NCBI GenBank assembly: GCA_002793115.1
Contig: PFPP01000035.1
Location: forward strand, 623 to 17,943
Direction of reading: 5' to 3'
Source of the DNA: Candidatus Kaiserbacteria bacterium CG_4_10_14_0_2_um_filter_50_16
GTDB lineage: Bacteria > Patescibacteriota > Minisyncoccia > Phycocordibacterales > Phycocordibacteraceae
DNA length: 17,321 nt
The notes beneath the pieces are model-generated. The model was given only the letters and a program-made list of their open reading frames with translations. It was not told the DNA's origin and did no database searches. This document shows, one piece after another, positions 1-7,415 of the stretch; position 1 is the stretch's first letter, and each line of letters begins with the position of its first letter. Both the position numbers and the translations under genes were made by a program.

Positions 1-1
1 C

Positions 2-652
2 TGGATAATTTGTACCACCATTATAAATTTCATTATTCAAAATAGAACACCCAACTTCACAGCTCTCAATATAAAGGTTATGTTCATGACCTCCGGGATC
101 ATCCCCATTATCATGTATTTTACAATTTTGTATTGTAAAGCTATTCACAAAACCAGCCGCTGTTTGTATGCCACCCCAAGAGAAGCAACTCCATATTTCA
201 CAATTTTGTATAATAACACCAGTAACACCCGTAGATGATCCAAAATAGACACCTGCATACCAGTCTTTTATATATGCGCCATTTATCGTTATATATGATG
301 CAGCGTTTGTAAAATTAATGGCGGGAGTATTTCCACTATCAGTACCGTACATAGTCCAATTTATTTGGCCACTCCACTGTTGGTATACAATCTGTGCCAC
401 ATTTGTTCCTGAGTCAGCTGTATTAAACGTTACATTTAAACACGCTCCTTTTATATTTACAATATCTCCCGGTTGAACACTTCCTGAACTTCTTTTTGCA
501 GAATTAATATTATTCCATGGAATGTTTATGGAGCCATTGCCGTTACTTGATAAATCGCAATTCACATACCAAACACTCCCAGCGCGAGTGGTTGGAGTTG
601 AAAAAAATAAAAAACTAACAACTGCTATACATATAAAAATAAATGATTTCAT
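2..652 (-). CDS. Secreted right-handed beta-helix protein, partial (C-terminus beyond left edge)
   Basis: An open frame of 217 codons starts at the ATG at 650-652 and reaches the window edge without a stop. The first ~24 residues form a signal peptide (MKSF, a hydrophobic run, then TTRA before GSVWYV), so export is predicted. The mature start, with a WYVNCD segment, an IPWNNIN segment and a PGDIVNIKG segment, matches the usual entrance to secreted parallel beta-helix proteins. Repeating rungs follow (IIQNCEIWS, TIQNCKIHD, SILNNEIYN), the N-C-x-I pattern of PbH1-type repeats. Several cysteines sit in the rungs. The start overlaps the dnaN stop as ATGA, so translation is probably coupled to dnaN; no ribosome binding site is visible. 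Substrate and role are unknown; a cell-surface or carbohydrate-binding/lyase-like role is typical of the fold but not shown here. Codon use is AT-rich, like dnaN. Confidence 0.75.
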   Translation of the reverse strand, partial: MKSFIFICIAVVSFLFFSTPTTRAGSVWYVNCDLSSNGNGSINIPWNNINSAKRSSGSVQPGDIVNIKGACLNVTFNTADSGTNVAQIVYQQWSGQINWTMYGTDSGNTPAINFTNAASYITINGAYIKDWYAGVYFGSSTGVTGVIIQNCEIWSCFSWGGIQTAAGFVNSFTIQNCKIHDNGDDPGGHEHNLYIESCEVGCSILNNEIYNGGTNYP

Positions 653-1749
653 TGGTTCATTGGAGAAACGAGATAGAGAAGCGATGTGTCACCAACACCT
701 TTTATGATAAGCGGACGGCCGATACCAGCCGCGAGGAGTGAGAGACTTTCGGCTCCGGTAAGCGCTAATACTGCAGAAAGGTATCGGTGATTAAAAGAGA
801 GATCAAGGGCGCTTCCCGATATATTCGCTGAAAGTGTTTCTGATGATTCTCCAATATCAATGTTTCGTGCGAAAAATGAAAATATCTTCTTTTTTGGATC
901 AAAATTGATGCGTACTTTTTGAAAAGAATCTGAAAATATTGCTGTTCGTTTCAGTGCATTTTCAAAATCCTTTCGTAATACTATTGCCTCTACAATCGAT
1001 TCTTTTGGGATTATTTGGCGATAATCCGGATACACCGCATTCGTAAGTCGCGAAACAAGCATACAGCCAGTGCTTACAAAAGCACACTGATGTTCATCAA
1101 ACGACATTATAATATCTTCATCTGGCAGCGCCTGTGCTATATCAAGTGCATTTTTTGCTGGAATAAGAAATTTTCCTTGTGTTCCCTTATTTGAGAGGGG
1201 TATCTTTTTTTCAGCGAGCCGAAACGAATCAGTTGCTGTTGCTGTAAGTATTCCTCCTTCTATAGTGATATATATACTAGCGAGTTCAGGTCGTATAGTT
1301 GATGTTGATGCACAAGAGGTGATGGAAGTAAAAATATTTTTAAGAATAATACCAGGGAGAATAATTCTATTTTTAGGATTTTCTGGAAATGGAATTGAAG
1401 GAAAATCATCATATGGAATTGTCTTTATTAGACTTTTCCCAGTGCCACTTATAAGAGATATAGTATCTCCTATGTGTTCAAGGTTTATTTTCCCTTCATA
1501 AGTGAGAGAAGTTGCTATTTGTTGAAGTATGATTGCAGGAATCGCAACTACACCTTTTACAATACATTCCCCTTCAATTTTTAAATCAATACCTATCTCA
1601 AGGTTTGTAGCACGCATTTTTATACCATCATCTCCAGCAATAATAAGGATTGAAGAAAGAACAGGAAGTGTTGTATTTTTTCGTTCTGTAAATCGTGTAA
1701 CTATATACACTGCCTCAGAAAATATTTTTTTATCTATTGAAATAATCAT
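649..1749 (-). CDS. dnaN: DNA polymerase III beta sliding clamp
   Basis: Processivity clamp that encircles DNA and tethers the replicative polymerase. The 366-residue product has the usual length and the family's pattern: a start of the MIISIDKKIFSEAV type, a KNTTLPVLSSILI segment in domain 1, a TDSFRLAEKKIPL segment in domain 2 (the T-D-x-x-R-L-A signature) and a C-terminal LIIKGVGDTSLLYLVSPM that matches the end of clamps before the last residues. I chose the ATG at 1747-1749 because the 24 residues upstream of it are not clamp-like and it places the family's N-terminus correctly. There is no Shine-Dalgarno sequence. A TATACT hexamer (1762-1767) lies 12 bases before the start, so the gene may have its own promoter with a very short leader as well as read-through from dnaA. 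It overlaps the next gene by 4 bases (ATGA). recF, often next in other bacteria, is not here. Confidence 0.96.
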   Translation of the reverse strand: MIISIDKKIFSEAVYIVTRFTERKNTTLPVLSSILIIAGDDGIKMRATNLEIGIDLKIEGECIVKGVVAIPAIILQQIATSLTYEGKINLEHIGDTISLISGTGKSLIKTIPYDDFPSIPFPENPKNRIILPGIILKNIFTSITSCASTSTIRPELASIYITIEGGILTATATDSFRLAEKKIPLSNKGTQGKFLIPAKNALDIAQALPDEDIIMSFDEHQCAFVSTGCMLVSRLTNAVYPDYRQIIPKESIVEAIVLRKDFENALKRTAIFSDSFQKVRINFDPKKKIFSFFARNIDIGESSETLSANISGSALDLSFNHRYLSAVLALTGAESLSLLAAGIGRPLIIKGVGDTSLLYLVSPMNQ

Positions 1750-1955
1750 ATAAGTCTTATTAGTATAGTTGATACTGGGGATAAGTAAAAAATGGTAGAT
1801 GATATTTATATATTTCCACACAATTTACAATAACAACTTGTTTATAAGAGTGATAGATACTCATACAAGTAAGGTACGAATATTTTGAATTTCACTTGCA
1901 AGCTCATTATCCACAATTATCTCACGCTTTATTTTCTCACAAGAGTGGATAACAG
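1750..1955. other. oriC: Candidate chromosomal replication origin (oriC) with DnaA boxes
   Basis: The AT-rich dnaA-dnaN spacer (1750-1860) plus the last ~95 bases of dnaA contain clustered matches to the DnaA box TTATCCACA: a perfect copy at 1907-1915 (+), TTATCCACT at 1944-1952 (-), TTATCCCCA at 1776-1784 (-), and weaker seven-of-nine matches such as ATTTCCACA at 1812-1820. An imperfect inverted repeat (ACTTGT 1836-1841 with ACAAGT 1865-1870, and GAGT/ACTC inside) lies between them. The spacer is rich in A/T runs that could unwind. The dnaA/dnaN and rpmH/rnpA/yidC context is the classic origin neighbourhood. A further eight-of-nine box, TTATCCATA (3206-3214), overlaps the dnaA start. Origin function is inferred, not shown. 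Confidence 0.55.
1762..1767 (-). promoter_or_regulatory. Candidate -10 element for dnaN
   Basis: Minus-strand TATACT ends 12 bases before the dnaN ATG. A weak -35-like TTTACT lies about 16 bases upstream of it. If transcription starts about 7 bases after the hexamer, the leader would be about 5 bases, too short for a ribosome binding site. Supported by the same hexamer before dnaA, prgI and the HIT gene. Confidence 0.45.
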
Positions 1956-3213
1956 TTGTATGGTCGCGCCCACCAAGTTTTGTTCCTATTGTAGGATAAG
2001 AAATATTAAAATCCTCACGTAGAATATACATAATAATTTGCCGAGGTCGCACCACCTCCCTCCTTCTTGTTTTTTCGTAAATACTTTCTTCATCAATACC
2101 ATAAAAAGAGGCAACCTTATCAACTACGCTTTTCACCGATATATTCTTTTGCGGTCTGGTGAATGAGCGAAGAGATTGGCGCACCTCGGTAATGTTAGGA
2201 ATACATCCTTTTACTTGGGCATGACAAATAATAGTGTTTACCATCCCCTCCAATTCACGTATAGAGCCACTCATAGCAGCGGCAACATATTCAACAATCT
2301 CATCGGGAAATATAAGATCGTGGCTAGCTGCTTTTTTACGCACAATAGCCATACGCGATTCTATATCAGGCTCGCCAATGTCGATAGTCATACCACTCGC
2401 CAAACGGCCCTTTAAGCGCTCGGCGATATCAGGAATTGAAACAGGCGCTCGATCGGAGGAAAAAATAATTTGTTTATTCGTGTCATGAAGCGTATTAAAT
2501 AAATGGAAGAGTTCCTCCTCCGTCTTTGTTTTTTTAGAAAGAAACTGCACATCATCCATAATAAGGAGATCATATTGGCGATATTTATCCTTAAAACGGT
2601 TTGCAGTTCCGGCCTGCACTGAATCAGTGTAATCGATAGTGAATTTTTCAGAGGTGAGATAAAATACTTTTCTTCCTTGGTATTGTTTTTTAAATTGGTT
2701 GCCGATAGCCTGAATAAGATGAGTTTTGCCACGGCCGGTATCTCCATAAATAAACAAAGGATTATAAGTAATGCCTGGGCGGCTCAACACTGCTTGTGCC
2801 GCCACATACGCAAGATTATTAAAAGAACCGATAACAAACGTATCGAATGTGTATCGCGGATTCAGATTGTCGCTCTTGTTAATATAAAATTCATCCAACG
2901 GGAGTTCGAGCGCACTACGGATATGTTTAACCTCATTTTGTGCCTTACGGCGTTCATCCTTCACAATAAGATATTCGATATTGCGGAACTCATAAGAAAT
3001 ACCGCGAACTATCTTTAACAATAATGTATGAAATTTTTTCAGATACCAATCTTTAAAGAATTGGCTCGGTACCCCAACATATAACACCCCGTCCTCGCCT
3101 ATCTTTACGATAAAACTGTTGCGGAACCATGTGTTAAAATTTGCAGGAGACACTGAAAGCTCGACTTGAGTCAGCACGTATTCCCACAATTCTCGCGGAT
3201 TTCCCTTATCCAT
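1861..3213 (-). CDS. dnaA: Chromosomal replication initiator DnaA
   Basis: AAA+ ATPase that binds DnaA boxes, melts the origin and recruits the helicase. The product is 450 residues, a normal length. Domain I (about 1-75) has the LWEYVLTQVE and FNTWF segments. The AAA+ domain has Walker A GDTGRGKTH (157-165), Walker B LLIMDDVQF (216-224) and a sensor-1 segment IIFSSDRAP (249-257). Domain IV carries RPRQIIMYILRE and the DnaA signature GGRDHTTVIHSCEKI (414-428) for box recognition. The ATG at 3211-3213 was chosen because MDKGNPRELW is where family members begin; 13 further in-frame residues upstream are not conserved in kind. The 3' end contains two DnaA boxes, so the coding sequence doubles as part of the likely origin. 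A minus-strand TATACT (3224-3229) sits 10 bases before the start, and a near-consensus DnaA box overlaps the start codon, which would permit autoregulation. Confidence 0.98.
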   Translation of the reverse strand: MDKGNPRELWEYVLTQVELSVSPANFNTWFRNSFIVKIGEDGVLYVGVPSQFFKDWYLKKFHTLLLKIVRGISYEFRNIEYLIVKDERRKAQNEVKHIRSALELPLDEFYINKSDNLNPRYTFDTFVIGSFNNLAYVAAQAVLSRPGITYNPLFIYGDTGRGKTHLIQAIGNQFKKQYQGRKVFYLTSEKFTIDYTDSVQAGTANRFKDKYRQYDLLIMDDVQFLSKKTKTEEELFHLFNTLHDTNKQIIFSSDRAPVSIPDIAERLKGRLASGMTIDIGEPDIESRMAIVRKKAASHDLIFPDEIVEYVAAAMSGSIRELEGMVNTIICHAQVKGCIPNITEVRQSLRSFTRPQKNISVKSVVDKVASFYGIDEESIYEKTRRREVVRPRQIIMYILREDFNISYPTIGTKLGGRDHTTVIHSCEKIKREIIVDNELASEIQNIRTLLV

Positions 3214-3223
3214 AGTACTCAGG

Positions 3224-3229
3224 AGTATA
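3224..3229 (-). promoter_or_regulatory. Candidate -10 element for dnaA
   Basis: Minus-strand TATACT ends 10 bases before the dnaA ATG, predicting a leader of about 3 bases. No good -35 hexamer is seen 16-18 bases upstream. The eight-of-nine DnaA box TTATCCATA (3206-3214) covers the predicted start point, a placement that would suit self-repression. Confidence 0.45.
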
Positions 3230-3249
3230 CGCTCATAAAGAAAGTAAGG

Positions 3250-3260
3250 CACCAGTGGTG
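3250..3260. repeat. Short palindrome in the dnaA-rpmH divergent spacer
   Basis: CACCA-G-TGGTG is a perfect 5-base inverted repeat in the spacer between the divergent dnaA and rpmH genes, upstream of the dnaA -10 candidate. It could be a small operator, but a palindrome this short also arises by chance. Confidence 0.25.
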
Positions 3261-3311
3261 TTTCGGGGAGAACCTGTTAGTATCATGTGTATAACCTAAT
3301 TCCAACACAAT

Positions 3312-3449
3312 ATGTCCAAACGAACGTATCAACCAAAGAAACGCAAGCGTGCTATAACGCACGGGTTTCTCTCGCGCAATTCGACTGTTGCTGGCCGTAA
3401 GGTTATACTGAGACGCCGTCGAACCGGCCGCAAGACTCTTGCGGTCTGA
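3312..3449 (+). CDS. rpmH: Large ribosomal subunit protein bL34
   Basis: A 45-residue protein of the 50S subunit. The start MSKRTYQPKKRKR, the HGFLSRN segment and the GRKVILRRRRTGRKTLAV tail match L34 along its whole length, including the high Arg/Lys content. The ATG at 3312 is the only sensible start; no ribosome binding site precedes it. It is divergent from dnaA and heads the rpmH-rnpA-yidC operon, the normal gene order beside origins. A TATAAC hexamer at 3290-3295 lies 16 bases ahead of the start and could be the -10 element, but no convincing -35 is visible. Confidence 0.97.
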   Translation: MSKRTYQPKKRKRAITHGFLSRNSTVAGRKVILRRRRTGRKTLAV

Positions 3450-3462
3450 TATATCATCTATC

Positions 3463-3783
3463 GTGTTCCCACAAAAAAAACGACTTTCGCGTGTGATGTT
3501 CCCCTCTGCGCTTAGAGACGGTCTAAGATTATCATCAGCACACTTTACAGCAGTTCTCCCAAAAGACGCCAAAGGACACGCTGTTATAGTATCTAAAAAA
3601 ACAGCACGCCTCTCTGTCACAAGACACCGTATAAAGCGCCGAGTGACTGAATCCTTGCGAACACTTCCTCTCCCCGCAGCACTTTTACTCTTCCCCAAAC
3701 CATCAGTGATACATATGGAATTTTGTGATATAAAAGAGGAATTAACTAACCTTCTTTCTAAAATTTCTAACAAACCTTTGTGA
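3463..3783 (+). CDS. rnpA: Ribonuclease P protein component
   Basis: Protein subunit that helps the RNase P RNA bind and process tRNA 5' leaders. The 106-residue reading from the GTG at 3463 starts FPQKKRLSR, the family's usual P-x-x-x-R-L-x-R opening. The RNA-binding signature appears as TRHRIKRRVTESLR (about 53-66), with His where most homologues have Asn in the R-N-R core. VIVSKK (41-46) is the conserved strand before it. A TTG at 3439 is also in frame and would overlap rpmH by 11 bases, but adds eight residues not typical of the family; the GTG is preferred and leaves 13 bases after rpmH. The stop overlaps the yidC GTG start by 4 bases (GTGA), so the two are translationally coupled. Confidence 0.93.
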   Translation: MFPQKKRLSRVMFPSALRDGLRLSSAHFTAVLPKDAKGHAVIVSKKTARLSVTRHRIKRRVTESLRTLPLPAALLLFPKPSVIHMEFCDIKEELTNLLSKISNKPL

Positions 3784-4535
3784 TATCAACCTTCTTCCAC
3801 GCAGTTTTTTATAATCCAATTTACAATGCGCTAGTAGCGCTTGTAGCACTCGTGCCCGGTTCAGACGTCGGTGTCGCCGTTATTCTCGTCACCATCATCA
3901 TCAGGCTCATACTTCTCCCCTTCTCGTTGTCGGCGGCGCGCACCCAACGCGCAATGAAATTTCTAGAACCGAAATTAAAAGAGATAAAAGAGAAATACAA
4001 AAACGATAAAGAAAAAAGTGCACTCGAAACTCTTGCGCTTTATCGTGAAGCGCGAGTGAATCCGTTCGCGAGCATCCTTACGGTCTTCATCCAAATCCCT
4101 GTGCTCCTTGCGCTCTACTGGGTTTTCTATTACGAACCGTTCTCGGCAGCCAGCGCGATCAACCTGACGCGGCTGTATGCATTTACTCCGATTCCCCACA
4201 CCACTTCACTCCAATTTCTCGGCATTATCTCAGTCGCCGGCAAGAGCATTTTTCTAGCCATACTTGCTGGACTCTCTCAATTTTTTCAGGCGCATATGGC
4301 GCTTTCTGGGACCATGAAACCCTCTGGAAGCGGCGGCATGCAGGGAGATTTCCAAAAAGTCATGGGCATGCAACTGAAATATGTTTTCCCGTTTCTCATA
4401 GCGGCCATTTCCTACACGACTTCCGGCGCAATCGCTCTCTATTTTATTACCACCAACCTCGCAGGATCGATACAGGAGTGGCATGTGCGTCGCACACTTG
4501 ATGCAGAAGCGTTAGAGAGAATAACCCCAAAGTGA
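3780..4535 (+). CDS. yidC: Membrane protein insertase YidC/Oxa1 family
   Basis: Inserts and folds inner-membrane proteins alone or with SecYEG. The 251-residue product lacks the large periplasmic domain of Proteobacterial YidC and resembles the short Gram-positive/CPR form. The conserved core is clear: a membrane helix with the functional Arg in TIIIRLILLPF (about residues 38-48), a charged cytoplasmic hairpin FLEPKLKEIKEKYKNDKEK, then the IQIPVLLALYWVFY helix and two or three C-terminal helices ending in SGAIALYFITTNLAGSIQEW. The GTG start at 3780 overlaps the rnpA stop by 4 bases. The 3' end overlaps the convergent gene at 4512-5720 by 24 bases, so no space exists for an independent terminator between them. 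Confidence 0.96.
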   Translation: MISTFFHAVFYNPIYNALVALVALVPGSDVGVAVILVTIIIRLILLPFSLSAARTQRAMKFLEPKLKEIKEKYKNDKEKSALETLALYREARVNPFASILTVFIQIPVLLALYWVFYYEPFSAASAINLTRLYAFTPIPHTTSLQFLGIISVAGKSIFLAILAGLSQFFQAHMALSGTMKPSGSGGMQGDFQKVMGMQLKYVFPFLIAAISYTTSGAIALYFITTNLAGSIQEWHVRRTLDAEALERITPK

Positions 4536-5720
4536 ACCGTCATTCTTGTTCACAAAAGAGAGTACAGTACCGAAGGAATTTATCGCCATAGCTTCAGCAT
4601 CAAGCGAGTCGTCATTTGTTTCTTTCGGGAAATCGAGTACGAGCTGTGCATAGCGACCCGATACCTGTATCTTCCAGATACGATCAGAGAAATGTACCGC
4701 ACCCTGGTACCAATCGTCTGGATACGCAATATTTGCAGGCGGATTCATTGGAATCCCGCAATAGATTACCGAATCATCGGCCATCCATGCGCACTTGTCC
4801 GCGATAGTCGCGACGGGGAGAGGAAATGTCTCACCGGTCACCGTGTTTATTAATGTCATTTGCATTGCGTTGACAAGTGTGTAACTCACCAATACCCACT
4901 TTCCCGACGGGCTCGCGAGAGCGACGAGACCGTTCTGCGGTCCTACGACAGGGGAGAAACGTCCTGTGCCACTGACGAGGAAAGCATAGCCAGGGAGCGT
5001 TGCAGAAGGCTTTGTATACGCGAGGTATTGATTTTTACCCGCAAAAGAGACGCGAAGAGCGGAAAGCGGCGTAGAGAATATAGATATCGCGTGAGTGCCG
5101 TCCGTGCGTTCGAGCGATGCGACAGAGCCGTTGACGCCCGAGGTAAGCGTAAGCACACTGGTCGAAGAAACGGCGATATCGGCGAGATTTTGAGGCAGGA
5201 AGAACCCTCCAACGCCATTCGCCGGAAGCGCGTAGGTATTAATAGTTGAAAAATCAGTACCCGAGAGATAGCGAACAAAGGCGAGTGATGCATTAGGAAG
5301 CCACGAAGCGGATTGAATACCCGGAATTGTTTTGTTGCTTGTTCGAGTAATTGTTTTTGTATTCGTGAGATAAGAAAAGACGTTGCCGCTCTCCCGTTCG
5401 ATATAGTTGATAGCAACATCCGGCGACGAGCTTGCATTTTTTGCGGGAATATCGACGAGTACTTCGCCGAGTACAACCGGTCCGGCGCTTATCTTCACCA
5501 ATCGCGCGGAGACCGGCACCGGAGCGATCACGGGAGTGGTACTCGATGTATTCACAATCCCAATGTCCGGTACTTCTTGTTGTCCCGCGACTGGCAAACT
5601 CACGCTTCCTGTCGGCGCGACCACGATGCCTGCCGTACGCGCGAAGAACAGAAAATATGTCGCTACCCCGATTCCTAAGAGGACTAATATGATTGCGATG
5701 ATAATAAGTGCGCGTCGCAT
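4512..5720 (-). CDS. Membrane-anchored predicted beta-propeller-like extracytoplasmic protein
   Basis: 402 residues. A single N-terminal hydrophobic helix (about 4-28, after MRRA) should anchor it with the rest outside the membrane. The outer part begins with a Pro/Ser/Thr/Val-rich linker, followed by repeated short strands with blade-like motifs (GIQSASWLPNASLAFVRY, LVALASPSGKWVLVSY, DKCAWMADDSVIYCGIP, AEAMAINSFGTVLSFVNK), a pattern seen in WD40/TolB-like propellers. It has only two cysteines, both in the DKCAW-to-IYCGIP stretch. It is the last gene of the secretion-like operon, 3 bases after the pilin-like gene, and has no ribosome binding site. No enzymatic motif was found. The propeller assignment comes from the repeat pattern only; a structural part of the secretion apparatus or a surface sensor are both possible. 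Confidence 0.6.
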   Translation of the reverse strand: MRRALIIIAIILVLLGIGVATYFLFFARTAGIVVAPTGSVSLPVAGQQEVPDIGIVNTSSTTPVIAPVPVSARLVKISAGPVVLGEVLVDIPAKNASSSPDVAINYIERESGNVFSYLTNTKTITRTSNKTIPGIQSASWLPNASLAFVRYLSGTDFSTINTYALPANGVGGFFLPQNLADIAVSSTSVLTLTSGVNGSVASLERTDGTHAISIFSTPLSALRVSFAGKNQYLAYTKPSATLPGYAFLVSGTGRFSPVVGPQNGLVALASPSGKWVLVSYTLVNAMQMTLINTVTGETFPLPVATIADKCAWMADDSVIYCGIPMNPPANIAYPDDWYQGAVHFSDRIWKIQVSGRYAQLVLDFPKETNDDSLDAEAMAINSFGTVLSFVNKNDGSLWGYSL

Positions 5721-5723
5721 AAT

Positions 5724-6692
5724 TTATTGGAATGGCTTCCAGCTTGGATTTTTAGAACACAAACTAGCCACTACAGTGTGCAATGAATTGTAGTCCTCGC
5801 ATGTCAAACTTACCACTCCACATTTCCTGGCAGGACCAGATAAGGATGTTTTTGGTGTCGGTGTGCATTCGATAGGATAAGTGAAAGTAGTATCTCTAAT
5901 ACATGTTGATAATCCAGAGCTTGAACAAGTGTTCATAAATTGTATCGCGAAATTTCCATTATTAGAATTGTCAGAAGTAATAGCTAACGGTTGAATGTCA
6001 TTGATTGTATTAAATTTCGAGGCGATCCATCCGATCACTCCTTGATTTCTTGTATCTATAAACACATACTTATTTGACCACGCACACATAAGCATCGCAG
6101 AAACTATTGTTCCATCTGTCAGGGTATTTTGAGAAATGATGGAACTTTGTCCAGAACTACTGCCACACCGGTCAGTTTCCCTCTTCACGGTAGTATTAGA
6201 AGGACAGGTTGCGATTTGGAGAATGCCACTTGTACCAATTACAGAACATCCAGTTGGGGCATCGGTAACTGACGTTTGGGTTCCCGCCACACTACCAGCA
6301 CTCATCCCTGATTTTGTATCTAACTCCGGCATGTTGAGCGAAAGATTGAGGATGCTCGGATTGATGATGGAGAAAACGAGCACTGGCGAGAGGACTAGGA
6401 CGAGACCGAAGATTGCCTGGGTGATGCGTTCTTTACCATCGCTCTGCTTGCTCACACTATCTTTAGTCGATATCTCGAGCCCACCCCAGATAATCTCGAT
6501 AATCGCGAGTATTGCGGCGAGGCCGATAAGATATTTATAGAGATTATTGAAGAAATCGGCGAGTCCCCCCTGAGTCGGTTGGATATCGGTAAGACCGGGG
6601 ATAGAAGCAAGTGGCACAAATCCCTGTGCGAAGACATGCTGAGTAAACCCGATGGAAAGAAGAATGACAGCAATGAGCATTATTTTTTTCAT
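5724..6692 (-). CDS. VirB2/TrbC-like pilin with Cys-rich C-terminal ectodomain
   Basis: 322 residues. A signal peptide (about 1-22, ending HVFA before QGF) is followed by two closely spaced membrane helices, LYKYLIGLAAILAIIEIIWGG and ITQAIFGLVLVLSPVLVFSII, separated by a short charged loop. This is the layout of VirB2/TrbC pilins of type IV secretion systems. Unlike ordinary VirB2 (about 100-120 residues), it continues for about 200 residues with ten cysteines, an even number that suggests disulfides outside the cell. The start ATG overlaps the stop of the preceding gene by 4 bases (ATGA). Its codons are AT-richer than those of the VirB4 gene, which fits a fast-evolving surface protein. The pilin role is inferred from topology and operon position; the ectodomain has no family I recognise. 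Confidence 0.65.
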   Translation of the reverse strand: MKKIMLIAVILLSIGFTQHVFAQGFVPLASIPGLTDIQPTQGGLADFFNNLYKYLIGLAAILAIIEIIWGGLEISTKDSVSKQSDGKERITQAIFGLVLVLSPVLVFSIINPSILNLSLNMPELDTKSGMSAGSVAGTQTSVTDAPTGCSVIGTSGILQIATCPSNTTVKRETDRCGSSSGQSSIISQNTLTDGTIVSAMLMCAWSNKYVFIDTRNQGVIGWIASKFNTINDIQPLAITSDNSNNGNFAIQFMNTCSSSGLSTCIRDTTFTYPIECTPTPKTSLSGPARKCGVVSLTCEDYNSLHTVVASLCSKNPSWKPFQ

Positions 6693-7411
6693 AAGTCGAA
6701 GATGTTTAGACCCGGTTTCGTGCCGAAAGTGAGCGAGAGGTTTGTGGTCGCCGTTGTATAGCTCCCCGCCGAGGCGATGATCGAGAGTGAGGCACTCCCA
6801 CTCCCGGAGCCGGTCGGCCGCAGGGTGATCGAATTGCCTGTTTGTACCGTCGCGCTATTTAGGAACCATCGGAGGAGTGGCGCGCCTCGTGCCGTCGGCA
6901 GAGAGAATGGCGCCGCATAAAGAGTGGATTCCACTGCAATAGCGTATCTGTCAGAAAGTGCGCGGTCATAGCGGATACCAAGCAAAGGATCGTTTTCATA
7001 GATTCGCACCAAGGGTTCCATAGGGGAAAGCGAGAGAGTAGCGCCGCCGACGAAGCTTCCGTCCGAATTCATAACTGAGACCGAGACATCGCGAACGCGA
7101 TACTGAAGCGGCGACGCGACGATAATCGCTTCTTTCCAGATACCCGAGGAATCTAGAATTTTCGTACCATCAACCGTCCACGCATACACAAGCGAGTTTG
7201 GATCAATCTGCTTGCGGCTCGCGTTCTTCAGATCCGCCACCGCAACGACCCGGACACTTCCTTCGAGCGGCACGAGCGGTTTCCCAGGATAGAGCGGCGG
7301 TGCCGAAGAAATCGGTTCGGCGACGATGGCAACGTCTTGAGACTGGGCGGAAATCGCTCCTGGCAACAACAGGAAGAAAGCAAGAGCGATAAAAAAGAAG
7401 CGGAAGCTCAT
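6689..7411 (-). CDS. Secreted protein of unknown function in the type IV secretion-like operon
   Basis: 240 residues from the ATG at 7409-7411. A clear signal peptide (MSFRFFFIALAF, hydrophobic, ending AISA before QSQ) directs export. The mature protein has beta-rich stretches: a VYAWTVDGTK segment and a YRVRDVSVSVMNSDGSF segment recall Ig/PKD-like folds, and a C-terminal region with SGSGSASLSIIASAGSYTTAT also looks like strands. There is no other membrane helix and no enzymatic motif. A longer reading from 7513 exists but runs through the end of the preceding gene and lacks the signal peptide at its front, so it was rejected. Four bases separate it from the upstream gene and its stop overlaps the pilin-like start. 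A scaffold or pilus-associated role is a guess from position. Confidence 0.65.
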   Translation of the reverse strand: MSFRFFFIALAFFLLLPGAISAQSQDVAIVAEPISSAPPLYPGKPLVPLEGSVRVVAVADLKNASRKQIDPNSLVYAWTVDGTKILDSSGIWKEAIIVASPLQYRVRDVSVSVMNSDGSFVGGATLSLSPMEPLVRIYENDPLLGIRYDRALSDRYAIAVESTLYAAPFSLPTARGAPLLRWFLNSATVQTGNSITLRPTGSGSGSASLSIIASAGSYTTATTNLSLTFGTKPGLNIFDL

Positions 7412-7415
7412 ACCA

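Noticed and set aside
522..707. Small plus-strand open frame at the dnaN/beta-helix junction
   Set aside because: It lies antisense to the signal peptide of the beta-helix gene and the dnaN end and has no recognisable features.
1836..1870. Inverted repeat after dnaA as a transcription terminator
   Set aside because: The stem is interrupted and no clear T-run follows on the dnaA strand; it is described as part of the origin region instead.
3439..3462. TTG start for rnpA at 3439
   Set aside because: It would add eight residues not seen in the family and overlap rpmH; the GTG at 3463 gives the normal N-terminus.
3219..3773. Minus-strand frame of 184 codons across rpmH and rnpA
   Set aside because: It is antisense to two conserved genes and is not recognisable as a protein.
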